Origin: Doryteuthis pealeii
Lineage: Eukaryota > Mollusca > Cephalopoda > Myopsida > Loliginidae
NCBI GenBank assembly: GCA_023376005.1
Contig: CM042179.1
Location: 19,997,270-20,061,269, forward strand
Direction of reading: 5' to 3'
DNA length: 64,000 nucleotides
Shown: positions 37,201-50,691 of the stretch, one piece after another
Layout: each line of letters opens with the position of its first letter
Numbering within the stretch: position 1 is the first letter of the stretch
Made by a program: the position numbers and the translations under genes
Notes under the pieces: generated by a model
Database searches by the model: none
Told to the model about the DNA's origin: nothing
The model's input: only the letters and a program-made list of their open reading frames with translations

Positions 37201-39088
37201 CAACTTTATTAGTTTCCAATCTATCTGGGGTAACCTACGTATGGATGGAGAGCTGTGTTAATTCATCCATAGTTATAGTATATACGATACAGACAGTCAT
37301 TTGGAGTCTGTCATTCTCACACAAAGAATGTATTAAAATACTATGACCAAATAGACTCGAGCATTTGATTTTTCTAGCCCCAATTTATCTGTGTGTAACC
37401 ACTACGGAGCAGTAGGTAACTCCAATCGAGAGTAACAAAGACACATGGAGCGTTTCACAAACAAAATCTAATTAACCATAACATGACCATAGACGTGAGC
37501 CGATGATTCTATTAGCCCAAAGGAATATTAAAACTGTTTATATTCCTTGTTGGCCAGGTAACCACTATCGTGAAAATACAAAAGTAGAAGAAAAACATAC
37601 AAAATACAGATCCAAAACCGTATTAAAAGACACATATAGAAGAAGCTGTTTTCACCCGAAACAAAAAAAGTCCATATAAACAGAAAATACATGGACCTAA
37701 CTAGACTGGCAGCGTCATTGCATTTATATTTAAGTCAACTATATAGTTTATCTGGAATGTTAAGAGCCTCTATTGGTTGGATGTATCATAGGTTGAAAAA
37801 GATTTCAAGAATCGTGGGTAACTCAAATCTAAGTTAACGAAAGACACATTTGGAGCTGTTCACCAAGAGCAATCTGAGAATGTATTATAAAATTAACAAT
37901 AGTGGCCAGTAGGACTGAGCAGTTTGAATTTTTTATTTGTCCCTCACATAACAATCTCTGTGTGTACCACTTATTGGATGGACTGTTAGACGTCCGTTAA
38001 AATTTGGTAACTCCAATTTCGATATTGTTGTTTGTTTTATTTTTTTTAGTAACTGATAGAGAGACACATAGGAGCTGTTCACCAAACAAAAATCTGGCGA
38101 TTAAATTAAACATGACCAATCTGAAGCTGAGCATTGATGTTTATTATCCAATGGTATCTTGTGTAACCACTATGGATGGACGAAGCTACTCCTATCTCCA
38201 AGTAACGAACCAGACACATTTGGAGGCGTGCTCAGCCAAACAAATAATCTATTAATAACATGTTACCAAGAGACTGAGGCAGTTGATTTATTAGTCAATT
38301 ATATCTGTTATTGTAACCACTATGACGATGCAGAATGGGTAACTCCAAGTCCAAGTAACGAAAGACACATTTTGAGCAGTGGTTCACCAAACAAAAATCT
38401 ATTAAATAACATGACTTAATAGACTGATCATTGAGTTTTATTAGTCCAATTTACTGTCCGTAACCACTATGGATGGAGAAGGTAACTTCCAATCCAAGAA
38501 AACCAAAGACATTTTCTATTTGAGCTGTTCATCAAACAAAATCTAGTTGAAATAACATGACACCATGACTGGCATTTGATTTTCTTTAGTCCAATTTATC
38601 TGTGTGCTAAACCACTTACGGATGGAGATAGGTAACTCCAATCCAAGTATCGAAAGACACATTGGCTGTTTCACCAAACAAAAATGTTTTATGTATATAT
38701 ATGACCAACTAACTGGAGCAATTGATTTATAGTCCAATTATCTGAGTGTAAACCACTACGGCATTGGAGAAGGTAACTCTCAATCCATGTAACGAAAGAT
38801 CACATTGGATCCGTTCAATACCAAACAAAAAGTCTAGTTAAAATGAACATGACCGAAGAGAATCTAGAGCATTGATGTATTAGTCCAATTTATCTGTGGT
38901 AAGCCGAGCTACGGATGCAGAATGGTTAACTCCAATTACCAATGAAACGATTATAGACGATCCTCTCCCAGCTGGGTTCACCAAACAAAAATGTATTTAT
39001 AATATAACGATGACCGTATAGGATTCTGTAGCATTGTTCTGTTTTTGCTCCAATTTTATCTGTTGTTTGGAACACTATCGGATTGCTA
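34201..39088 (+). repeat. Satellite array, indel-riddled segment left of the gap
   Basis: The same monomers are still recognisable, but almost every unit has several insertions, deletions or substitutions and short inserted strings such as tatatatc or ctatctat. Damage rises toward the assembly gap at 39089. The error type (indels more than substitutions, with low-complexity insertions) resembles uncorrected long-read sequence. Treat individual bases here as unreliable. Confidence 0.85.
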
Positions 39089-39188
39089 NNNNNNNNNNNN
39101 NNNNNNNNNNNNNNNNNNNNNNNNNNNNNNNNNNNNNNNNNNNNNNNNNNNNNNNNNNNNNNNNNNNNNNNNNNNNNNNNNNNNNNNN
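39089..39188. other. Assembly gap (100 N)
   Basis: Exactly 100 undetermined bases inside the satellite, a size conventionally used for a gap of unknown length. The true array may be longer than seen. Confidence 0.99.
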
Positions 39189-42100
39189 AAGAGAGAGATC
39201 AATAAATCCATTAAATAACATGACCAATAGACTGAGCATTGATTTTATTAGTCCAATCTTATCTGTGGTAACACTATGGATGGAGAAGGTAACTCCAATC
39301 CAAGTATACGAAAGACACATTGGAGCTGTTCACCAAACAAAAATATTAAATAACATGACCATAGACGAGCATTGATTTTTAGTCCAATTTATCTGTGTAA
39401 CCACTACGGATTGGAGAAGGTAACTCCAATCAAGTAAACGAAGACACATTGGAGCTGTTCACCAACAAAAATCTTTAAATAAATGACCAATAGAACTGAG
39501 CATTGATTTATTAGTCCAATTTATCTGGGTAACCACTACGGATGCAGAAGGTAACTCCAATCCAAGAAAATAAAGACACATTGGAGCTGTTCACCAACAA
39601 AAAATCCATTAAATAACATGACCAATAGACTGAGCATTGATTTAATTAGTCCAATTTATCTGGTGTAACCACATGGAACAGAAAGGTAACTCCAATCCAA
39701 GAAACCAAAGACACATTGGAGCTGTTCACCAAACAAAAAATCTATTAAATAACATGACCAATAGATTAAGCATTGATTTCTTAGCCCAATTTATCTGTGT
39801 CACCACTATGGATACAGAAAGGTAACTCCAATCCAAGAAACAAAGACACATGGAGCTGTTCACCAAACAAAAATCTATTAAATAACATGACCAATAGACT
39901 GAGCATTGATTTTTTAGCCCAATTTATCTGTGTACCACTACGGATGCAGTAGGTAACTCAATCCAAGTAACGAAGACACATTGGAGCTGTTCACCAAACA
40001 AAAATGTATCAAATAACATGACCAATAGACTGAGCATTGATTTTATTAGTCCAATTTATCTGTGTAACCTCTATGGATGGAGAAGGTAACTCCAATCCAA
40101 GAGACGAAAGACACATTGGAGCTGTTCATCAAACAAAAATCCATTAAATAACATGACCAATAGATTAAGCATTGAATTAATTAGTCCAATTTATCTGTGT
40201 AACCTCTACGGATGCAGTAGGTAACTCCAATCGAAGTAACGAAAGACACATAGGAGCTGTTCACCAAACAAAAATCTATTAAATAACATGACCAATAGAC
40301 TGAGCATTGATTTTATTAGTCCAATTTATCTGTGTAACCACTATGGATGCAGAAGTAACTCCAATCCAAGAAACGAAAGACACATTGGAGCTGTTCACCA
40401 AAAAAAATCTATTAAATAACATGACCAATAGACTGAGCATTGATTTTATTAGTCCAATTTATCTGTGTAACCACTATGGATGGAGAAGGTAACTCCAATC
40501 CAAGAAACGAAAGACACATTGGAGCTGTTCACCAAACAAATCTATTAAATAACATGACCAATAGACTGAGCATTGATTTTATTAGTCCAATTTATCTGTG
40601 TAACCACTACGGATGGAGAAGGTAACTCCAATCCAAGTAACGAAAGACACATTTGAGCTGTTCACAAACAAAAATCTATTAAATAACATGACCAATAGAC
40701 TGAGCATTGATTTTATTAGTCCAATTTATCTGTGTAACCACTACGGATGGAGAAGGTAACTCCAATCCAAGAAACGAAAGACACATTGGAGCTGTTCACC
40801 AAACAAAAATCTATTAAATAACATGACCAATAGACTGAGCATTGATTTTATTAGTCCAATTTATCTGTGTAACCACTACGGATGCAGAAGGTAACTCCAA
40901 TCCAAGTAACGAAAGACACATTGGAGCTGTTCACCAAACAAAAATCTATTAAATAACATGACCAATAGACTGAGCATTGATTTTATTAGTCCAATTATCT
41001 GTGTAACCACTATGGATGGAGAAGGTAACTCCAATCCAAGAAACGAAAGACACATTGGAGCTGTTCATCAAACAAAAATCTATTAAATAACATGACCAAT
41101 AGACTGAGCATTGATTTTCTTAGTCCAATTTATCTGTGTAACCACTACGGATGGAGAAGGTAACTCCAATCCAAGTAACGAAAGACACATTGGAGCTGTT
41201 CACCAAACAAAAATGTATTAAATAACATGACCAATAGACTGAGCATTGATTTTATTAGTCCAATTTATCTGTGTAACCACTACGGATGGAGAAGGTAACT
41301 CCAATCCAAGTAACGAAAGACACATTGGAGCTGTTCACCAAACAAAAATCTATTAAATAACATGACCAATAGACTGAGCATTGATTTTTTAGTCCAATTT
41401 ATCTGTGTAACCACTACGGATGGAGAAGGTAACTCCAATCCAAGTAACGAAAGACACATTGGAGCTGTTCACCAAACAAAAAATCCATTAAATAACATGA
41501 CCAATAGACTGAGCATTGATTTTATTAGTCCAATTTATCTGTGTAACCACTACGGATGGAGAAGGTAACTCCAATCCAAGTAACGAAAGACACATTGGAG
41601 CTGTTCACCAAACAAAAATCTATTAAATAACATGACCAATAGACTGAGCATTGATTTTATTAGTCCAATTTATCTGTGTAACCACTACGGATGCAGAAGG
41701 TAACTCCAATCCAAGAAACGAAAGACACATTGGAGCTGTTCACCAAACAAAAAATCCATTAAATAACATGACCAATAGACTGAGCATTGATTTTCTTAGC
41801 CCAATTTATCTGTGTAACCACTACGGATGCAGTAGGTAACTCCAATCCAAGTAACGAAAGACACATTGGAGCTGTTCACCAAACAAAAATCTATTAAATA
41901 ACATGACCAATAGACTGAGCATTGATTTTATTAGTCCAATTTATCTGTGTAACCACTATGGATGGAGAAGGTAACTCCAATCCAAGTAACGAAAGACACA
42001 TTGGAGCTGTTCACCAAACAAAATCTATTAAATAACATGACCAATAGACTGAGCATTGATTTTATTAGTCCAATTTATCTGTGTAACCACTACGGATGCA

Positions 42101-45100
42101 GAAGGTAACTCCAATCCAAGAACGAAAGACACATTGGAGCTGTTCACCAAACAAAATCTATTAAATAACATGACCAATAGACTGAGCATTGATTTTATTA
42201 GCCCAATTTATCTGTGTAACCACTACGGATGCAGAAGGTAACTCCAATCCAAGTAACGAAAGACACATTGGAGCTGTTCACCAAACAAAAATCTATTAAA
42301 TAACATGACCAATAGACTGAGCATTGATTTTATTAGTCCAATTTATCTGTGTAACCACTATGGATGCAGAAGGTAACTCCAATCCAAGTAACGAAAGACA
42401 CATTGGAGCTGTTCACCAAACAAAAATCTATTAAATAACATGACCAATAGACTGAGCATTGATTTTATTAGTCCAATTTATCTGTGTAACCACTATGGAT
42501 GGAGAAGGTAACTCCAATCCAAGAAACGAAAGACACATTGGAGCTGTTCACCAAACAAAAATCTATTAAATAACATGACCAATAGACTGAGCATTGATTT
42601 TATTAGTCCAATTTATCTGTGTAACCACTACGGATGGAGAAGGTAACTCCAATCCAAGTAACGAAAGACACATTGGAGCTGTTCACCAAACAAAAATCTA
42701 TTAAATAACATGACCAATAGACTGAGCATTGATTTTATTAGTCCAATTTATCTGTGTAACCACTACGGATGGAGAAGGTAACTCCAATCCAAGTAACGAA
42801 AGACACATTGGAGCTGTTCACCAAACAAAAAATCTATTAAATAACATGACCAATAGACTGAGCATTGATTTTATTAGTCCAATTTATCTGTGTAACCACT
42901 ATGGATGCAGAAGGTAACTCCAATCCAAGAAACGAAAGACACATTGGAGCTGTTCACCAAACAAAAAATCTATTAAATAACATGACCAATAGACTGAGCA
43001 TTGATTTTATTAGTCCAATTTATCTGTGTAACCACTACGGATGCAGAAGGTAACTCCAATCCAAGTAACGAAAGACACATTGGAGCTGTTCACCAAACAA
43101 AAATCTATTAAATAACATGACCAATAGACTGAGCATTGATTTTATTAGTCCAATTTATCTGTGTAACCACTACGGATGGAGAAGGTAACTCCAATCCAAG
43201 TAACGAAAGACACATTGGAGCTGTTCACCAAACAAAAATCTATTAAATAACATGACCAATAGACTGAGCATTGATTTTATTAGTCCAATTTATCTGTGTA
43301 ACCACTATGGATGGAGAAGGTAACTCCAATCCAAGAAACGAAAGACACATTGGAGCTGTTCACCAAACAAAAATCTATTAAATAACATGACCAATAGACT
43401 GAGCATTGATTTTATTAGTCCAATTTATCTGTGTAACCACTACGGATGGAGAAGGTAACTCCAATCCAAGTAACGAAAGACACATTGGAGCTGTTCACCA
43501 AACAAAAATCTATTAAATAACATGACCAATAGACTGAGCATTGATTTTATTAGTCCAATTTATCTGTGTAACCACTACGGATGGAGAAGGTAACTCCAAT
43601 CCAAGTAACGAAAGACACATTGGAGCTGTTCACCAAACAAAAAATCTATTAAATAACATGACCAATAGACTGAGCATTGATTTTATTAGTCCAATTTATC
43701 TGTGTAACCACTACGGATGCAGAAGGTAACTCCAATCCAAGTAACGAAAGACACATTGGAGCTGTTCACCAAACAAAAATCTATTAAATAACATGACCAA
43801 TAGACTGAGCATTGATTTTATTAGTCCAATTTATCTGTGTAACCACTATGGATGGAGAAGGTAACTCCAATCCAAGAACGAAAGACACATTGGAGCTGTT
43901 CACCAAACAAAATCTATTAAATAACATGACCAATAGACTGAGCATTGATTTTATTAGTCCAATTTATCTGTGTAACCACTATGGATGGAGAAGGTAACTC
44001 CAATCCAAGAACGAAAGACACATTGGAGCTGTTCACCAAACAAAAATCTATTAAATAACATGACCAATAGACTGAGCATTGATTTTATTAGTCCAATTTA
44101 TCTGTGTAACCACTATGGATGGAGAAGGTAACTCCAATCCAAGAAATAAAGACACATTGGAGCTGTTCACCAAACAAAAATCCATTAAATAACATGACCA
44201 ATAGACTGAGCATTGATTTTATTAGTCCAATTTATCTGTGTAACCACTATGGATGCAGAAGGTAACTCCAATCCAAGAAAAAGACACATTGGAGCTGTTC
44301 ACCAAACAAAAATCTATTAAATAACATGACCAATAGACTGAGCATTGATTTTCTTAGCCAATTTATCTGTGTAACCACTACGGATGCAGAAGGTAACTCC
44401 AATCCAAGTAACGAAAGACACATTGGAGCTGTTCACCAAACAAAATCTATTAAATAACATGACCAATAGACTGAGCATTGATTTTATTAATCCAATTTAT
44501 CTGTGTAACCACTATGGATGGAGAAGGTAACTCCAATCCAAGTAACGAAAGACACATTGGAGCTGTTCACCAAACAAAATCTATTAAATAACATGACCAA
44601 TAGACTGAGCATTGATTTTATTAGTCCAATTTATCTGTGTAACCACTATGGATGGAGAAGGTAACTCCAATCCAAGAAACGAAAGACACATTGGAGCTGT
44701 TCAAAACAAAAATCCATTAAATAACATGACCAATAGACTGAGCATTGATTTTATTAGTCCAATTTATCTGTGTAACCACTACGGATGGAGAAGGTAACTC
44801 CAATCCAAGTAACGAAAGACACATTGGAGCTGTTCACCAAACAAAAATCTATTAAATAACATGACCAATAGACTGAGCATTGATTTTATTAGTCCAATTT
44901 ATCTGGGTAACCACTACGGATGCAGAAGGTAACTCCAATCCAAGAAAATAAAGACACATTGGAGCTGTTCACCAAACAAAAATCTATTAAATAACATGAC
45001 CAATAGACTGAGCATTGATTTTATTAGTCCAATTTATCTGTGTAACCACTATGGATGCAGAAGGTAACTCCAATCCAAGAAACGAAAGACACATTGGAGC

Positions 45101-47972
45101 TGTTCACAAAAAAAAATCTATTAAATAACATGACCAATAGACTGAGCATTGATTTTTTAGCCCAATTTATCTGTGTAACCACTACGGATGGAGAAGGTAA
45201 CTCCAATCCAAGTAACGAAAGACACATTGGAGCTGTTCACCAAACAAAAATCTATTAAATAACATGACCAATAGACTGAGCATTGATTTTATTAATCCAA
45301 TTTATCTGTGTAACCACTACGGATGGAGAAGGTAACTCCAATCCAAGTAACGAAAGACACATTGGAGCTGTTCACCAAACAAAAATCTATTAAATAACAT
45401 GACCAATAGACTGAGCATTGATTTTATTAGCCCAATTTATCTGTGTAACCACTACGGATGGAGAAGGTAACTCCAATCCAAGTAACGAAAGACACATTGG
45501 AGATGTTCACCAAACAAAAATCTATTAAATAACATGACCAATAGACTGAGCATTGATTTTATTAATCCAATTTATCTGTGTAACCACTATGGATGGAGAA
45601 GGTAACTCCAATCCAAGTAACGAAAGACACATTGGAGCTGTTCACCAAACAAAATCTATTAAATAACATGACCAATAGACTGAGCATTGATTTTATTAGT
45701 CCAATTTATCTGTGTAACCACTACGGATGGAGAAGGTAACTCCAATCCAAGTAACGAAAGACACATTGGAGCTGTTCACAAACAAAAATCTATTAAATAA
45801 CATGACCAATAGACTGAGCATTGATTTTATTAGTCCAATTTATCTGTGTAACCACTACGGATGGAGAAGGTAACTCCAATCCAAGTAACGAAAGACACAT
45901 TGGAGCTGTTCACCAAACAAAAATCCATTAAATAACATGACCAATAGACTGAGCATTGATTTATTAGTCCAATTTATCTGTGTAACCACTACGGATGGAG
46001 AAGGTAACTCCAATCCAAGTAACGAAAGACACATTGAGCTGTTCACCAACAAAAATCCATTAAATAACATGACCAATAGACTGAGCATTGATTTATTAAT
46101 CCAATTTATCTGTGTAACCACTATGGATGGAGAAGGTAACTCCAATCCAAGTAACGAAAGACACATTGGAGCTGTTCACCAAACAAAATCTATTAAATAA
46201 CATGACCAATAGACTGAGCATTGATTTTATTAATCCAATTTATCTGTGTAACCACTATGGATGGAGAAGGTAACTCCAATCCAAGTAACGAAAGACACAT
46301 TGGAGCTGTTCACCAAACAAAAATCTATTAAATAACATGACAAATAGACTGAGCATTGATTTTATTAGTCCAATTTATCTGTGTAACCACTACGGATGCA
46401 GAAGGTAACTCCAATCCAAGAAAAAAGACACATTGGAGCTGTTCACCAAACAAAAAATCCATTAAATAACATGACCAATAGACTGAGCATTGATTTTATT
46501 AGTCCAATTTATCTGTGTAACCACTATGGATGCAGAAGGTAACTCCAATCCAAGTAACGAAAGACACATTGGAGCTGTTCACCAAACAAAAATCTATTAA
46601 ATAACATGACAAATAGACTGAGCATTGATTTTATTAGTCCAATTTATCTGGGTAACCACGACGGATGCAGAAGGTAACTCCAATCCAAGAAAATAAAGAC
46701 ACATTGGAGCTGTTCACCAAACAAAAAATCCATTAAATAACATGACCAATAGACTGAGCATTGATTTTCTTAGCCAATTTATCTGTGTAACCACTACGGA
46801 TGCAGAAGGTAACTCCAATCCAAGTAACGAAAGACACATTGGAGCTGTTCACCAAACAAAAATCATTAAATAACATGACCAATAGACTGAGCATTGATTT
46901 TATTAATCCAATTTATCTGTGTACCACTATGGATGGAGAAGGTAACTCCAATCCAAGTAACGAAAGACACATTGGAGCTGTTCACCAAACATAAATCCAT
47001 TAAATAACATGACCAATAGACTGAGCATTGATTTTATTAGTCCAATTTATCTGTGTAACCACTACGGATGCAGAAGGTAACTCCAATCCAAGTAACGAAA
47101 GACACATTGAGCTGTTCACCAAACAAAATGTATTAAATAACATGACTAATAGACTGAGCATTGATTTTATTAGTCCAATTTATCTGTGTAACCACTATGG
47201 ATGCAGAAGGTAACTCCAATCCAAGAAACGAAAGACACATTGGAGCTGTTCACCAAACAAAAATCTATTAAATAACATGACCAATCGACTGAGCATTGAT
47301 TTTATTAATCCAATTTATCTGTGTAACCACTATGGATGCAGAAGGTAACTCCAATCCAAGTAACGAAAGACACATTGGAGATGTTCACCAAACAAAAATC
47401 TATTAAATAACATGACCAATAGACTGAGCATTGATTTTATTAATCCAATTTATCTGTGTAACCACTATGGATGGAGAAGGTAACTCCAATCCAAGGAACG
47501 AAAGACACATTGAGGTGTTCACCAAACAAAAATCTATTAAATAACATGACCAATAGACTGAGCTTTGATTTTATTAATCCAATTGATCTGTGTAACCACT
47601 ACGGATGGAGAAGGTAATTCCAATCCAAGTAACGAAAGACACATTGGAGATGTTCACCAAACAAAAATCTATTAAATAACATGACCAATAGACTGAGCAT
47701 TGATTTTATTAATCCAATTGATCTGTGTAACCACTACGGATGGAGAAGGTAACTCCAATCCAAGTAACGAAAGACACATTGGAGATGTTCACCAAACAAA
47801 AATCTATTAAATAACATGACCAATAGACTGAGCATTGATTTTATTAATCCAATTTATCTGTGTAACCACTACGGATGGAGAAGGTAACTCCAATCCAAGT
47901 AACGAAAGACACATTGGAGCGGTTCACCAAACAAAAATCTATTAAATAACATGACCAATAGACTGAGCATTG
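39189..47972 (+). repeat. Satellite array, right block
   Basis: Continuation of the monomer array in the same orientation. The first kilobase (to about 40.3 kb) still carries excess indels; beyond that the units are clean. The dominant form has caaaaatct and ggagaagg with tatggatgg or tacggatgg. A block of monomers at about 42.43-42.89 kb recurs 812 bases later with the same order of variants, that is a six-monomer higher-order duplication. The last monomer stops after gagcattg at 47972. Confidence 0.97.
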
Positions 47973-48180
47973 TTTATATTTGTTCCTGGGACAGTCTTCT
48001 TTATAACAAGATGTCACTAGGTTACAAAATATCTACATACTTTTGGAAAATATAGTCAACCCATCATCATCCCAGCTATTGGTTAAATATTACCACTACT
48101 GTCCTTCTGCAAGGATGGCTTTGGCATTATATAACCCATAAATGTTAATATGCCATTAAATAAAGAAACCAAACCAAACC
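47973..48180 (+). repeat. SINE remnant at the right edge of the satellite
   Basis: From about 48070 the sequence (cccagctattggttaaatat, then a ctactgtccttctgcaagga-type stretch) matches the 3' half of the SINE at 23600-23847. It ends in the same atatgccattaaataaagaa plus accaa tail. The tRNA-like head is missing. The first 90 bases (47973-48065) are unassigned. Confidence 0.7.
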
Positions 48181-48285
48181 AATATTGGTCCGTTAAATAA
48201 TATGACTAATAGATCTGGAATTGATTTCATTGGTCCAATTTATTTCTGTAACTACTACGAACGACACATTGGAGTTAGAAAAGAT
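48181..48285 (+). repeat. Divergent, partial satellite monomer
   Basis: Directly after the SINE tail comes ccgttaaataatatgactaa, then a gaattgatttcattggtcca-like block, then actactacgaacgacacatt and ggagtt. This follows the monomer order but lacks the ggatgcag to ccaagta section and differs at many positions. It is an outlying or ancestral-type copy separated from the main array. Confidence 0.7.
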
Positions 48286-48956
48286 ATAAAACGAGTCTAT
48301 ACAAGGGGCACTCGTTATATTTTTGCCAGCAACAGTATTGGTTATAAGTGTTGATTACAATAAGTTCAAGTATCTCTAGTAAACGTAGATAGTTCCATCG
48401 TATTAAATTTATATTTTCATAATCATATATTTAAAGACAATAATTATGATATTTTAAAATGCGTGTTTTTAAAGACTTATAAAGTTTGGGATTCATTATT
48501 CAAGATACATCATTCAGATTATCTGTGATGCGTCTTGTGTTGTTCCTGGGTTCATCGGAGTTTTCGAATCTTTCTCCATCAGACCCCCTCCCGTTCAGGT
48601 GACTCAGCTGGGACTGATTACCACCTTGTGGCTTTTTCTCTGAACTGTGATGGTTCTTATGACACTCCCTCTCTTAGCAGATCCTTTTATGTCAATTCTA
48701 ATTAAAGCTCCATTTAGAGAATGCCCAGCAAACTCTTGAATGCCCTTTGAATAAAAAACCCAAACAGTTTTGATCGTAAAATATGAGGATAATCGGAAGA
48801 ATTCAAATCACTTGATGACAAGTAAATGTGATAAATACTTTGATGTAACATCAATTACCAAGAAAAATTAATAAGTCTATGTTGTAAACACGATAACATT
48901 TGTGAACAAAGTTCAATATGTTCTATTACTAATAAATACACAATAGTATAAGGATA
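48286..48956. other. Intergenic sequence
   Basis: A moderately GC-rich block at about 48540-48690 (gaatctttctccatcagacc) may be another old repeat, but no second copy is visible here. No gene seen. Confidence 0.3.
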
Positions 48957-49395
48957 TTGGCTCGGTCACGTCAGGAGGATTGGACAAAGGCCGCATCCCT
49001 AAAGACCTACTGTATGGTGAATTAGTAGAGAGCATCCGACCGGTAGGGAGACCACGCATGCGCTTTAAAATTGTCTGCTAGAGGGACACGAAGACATGCC
49101 ACATCAACACCAACACATGGGAGACTTGTGCAAAAGACCGTGCGAATGGCACCTCCTCGTCAAACAATGAACGAGAAGGGGTGATAAAGAGAGGAAAGAA
49201 GCCACCGCAGAAAAGAGAGCCAAAAGGAAGGAGAGACAACAGCAACTCCAGCTGTTTGTTTGAAGTCCCTGCACGAGAGATTGCCATTCAAAAATTGGTC
49301 TGATCAGCCACTCACGCAGCTGCAGATAAATATATAAAAAAAGTGGACACTACGCCATCGTCTTCAGTAGACGGACGGATGCCAACCCATAAGGA
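48957..49395 (+). pseudogene. LINE-A 3' fragment (RT ORF C-terminus and 3' UTR)
   Basis: Plus-strand remnant of the same LINE group as 59341-62180. Across frames one reads LGHV, GRIPKDLLYGELVE, then RPVGRPRMRFK, equivalent to LGHVRRMDDGRIPKDILYGEL and GRPLLRFKDVCKND in the longer copy. A Lys/Glu/Arg-rich stretch (near 49140-49260) follows and then a likely 3' UTR with gtcttcagtagacggacgga. Stops and frameshifts prevent expression. Heavily 5'-truncated. Confidence 0.7.
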
Positions 49396-49539
49396 TATTA
49401 TATTGTTTTTATTGATTTCCTCTAATCCTGTCAATTTTATTAACACTATGTTTGGGGTATTGCACTAATCAGCTTTCCTTGGTTGCCGGTTGTATTTTGT
49501 AATGTAAAATTTTTGTGTCCTTTTCCATACAATTCACAT

Positions 49540-49700
49540 CCAATGTGTCCCATTATAATGAAATGGTTAGCAAGATAGTCTCGCAGATCCATTAGTATGT
49601 AATAGCTAATTCGGTTATCGTTGGATACGCTGTGTACTTGCAACATTGTCATATTCTACCCGTGGCGAACGGATTGGGTAAATACCTACAAGTCACACCC
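49540..49700 (+). repeat. tRNA-derived SINE (family S-B)
   Basis: Sister of 17843-17985. The head aatggttagcaagatagtct followed by cgcagatccatta is nearly identical; the tail tctacccgtggcgaacggat corresponds to the ctactccgggcaaacgggtt region. The B box is poorly kept (attcggttatcg region). Confidence 0.65.
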
Positions 49701-50690
49701 AGTGTCTCTCTGTGGGACACTCTAATATATTAGGTGAATTTTTATAGGCGTCCATTAAGGAAAGGATCTATCTTATTCAATAGGTAAACACAACACGATC
49801 CAAGCGTGAAAAAAAATTCTTGGTCTGATTGACATTAGACATAAACAGAACTAGAATATAAGAAATTTCAGCCCCCCCCCAAAAAAAAACAACAACAACA
49901 ACAAAAAAAACAAAAAAACAACAAAAACAAACAAACCAAAAGGTATGTCATATACGAAAACTCAATAAGTCGAAAAACCAAACAATGAAATGCTACAATA
50001 TTCAGCTTAAAACTGTTAAAGCAATTATCAACAATATCAAATGTCAGTTAAGTACCCCCGAGAAAATGGTACTACCCCCCCCAATGGTCCAACTTTGCAA
50101 CTATCAACAAATGTGTGCCATACATAATAGCCTTAATTAAAGAGGATGCTGCGAAGATCTTGATACGACAGACAAATAAGTTAACATAAAGAATGAGACA
50201 ATTACTACAGAGAGAAAGTTAAGCCAACAAGAAAGGAAAAAGTGATTATAAAGACTTTATAGAATGGTACTAGTATAATCATGCTATCAGCAAAGGCAAC
50301 AAAAATACCGTGATGGACAAATCAGATCTTACAAAAATTTCCAAAAGTGGTAGTTATTTGTAAACAAGATTTAACATTAATAAACAGAAAGTTGGCTGTC
50401 TTCAACATAAACAGATCATTTCAACAACAACGATTACATATATTTGAATTAATATCAAAGTAAATTACTGTACACATACAGTCTCTCCGCAATCCATAAA
50501 TTATATATTCTATTTAGATCTATTGCATGATGCCTAGTTCCATCGTATCATTCCATTGGTCATAATCCATAAGTTTTCATCTTATGGCAACTACTCAGAC
50601 TACGCTGAAGACGACAGATCTCGTAATCCACACTTCCAGAATCCTTATTTTCCATTTATTTGACTATTACTTTTCATTTTCAAAAAGTAG
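49701..50690. other. Intergenic AT-rich sequence
   Basis: An A-rich low-complexity tract with single C interruptions at about 49880-49940, like that at 5532. No gene or repeat partner recognised. Confidence 0.35.
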
Positions 50691-50691
50691 T

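Noticed and set aside
34201..39088. Biologically ancient, decayed flank of the satellite
   Set aside because: The decay is centred on the assembly gap and not at an array edge, and is made of indels and inserted low-complexity strings. Sequencing or assembly error is the simpler reading.
23848..47972. CRISPR-like or coding repeat array
   Set aside because: The monomers are contiguous with no unique spacers and the context is eukaryotic, so it is an ordinary tandem satellite.
23848..47972. Centromeric satellite
   Set aside because: Length and homogeneity would fit, but I saw no known centromere-protein box and have no chromosomal context, so the claim is not supported.
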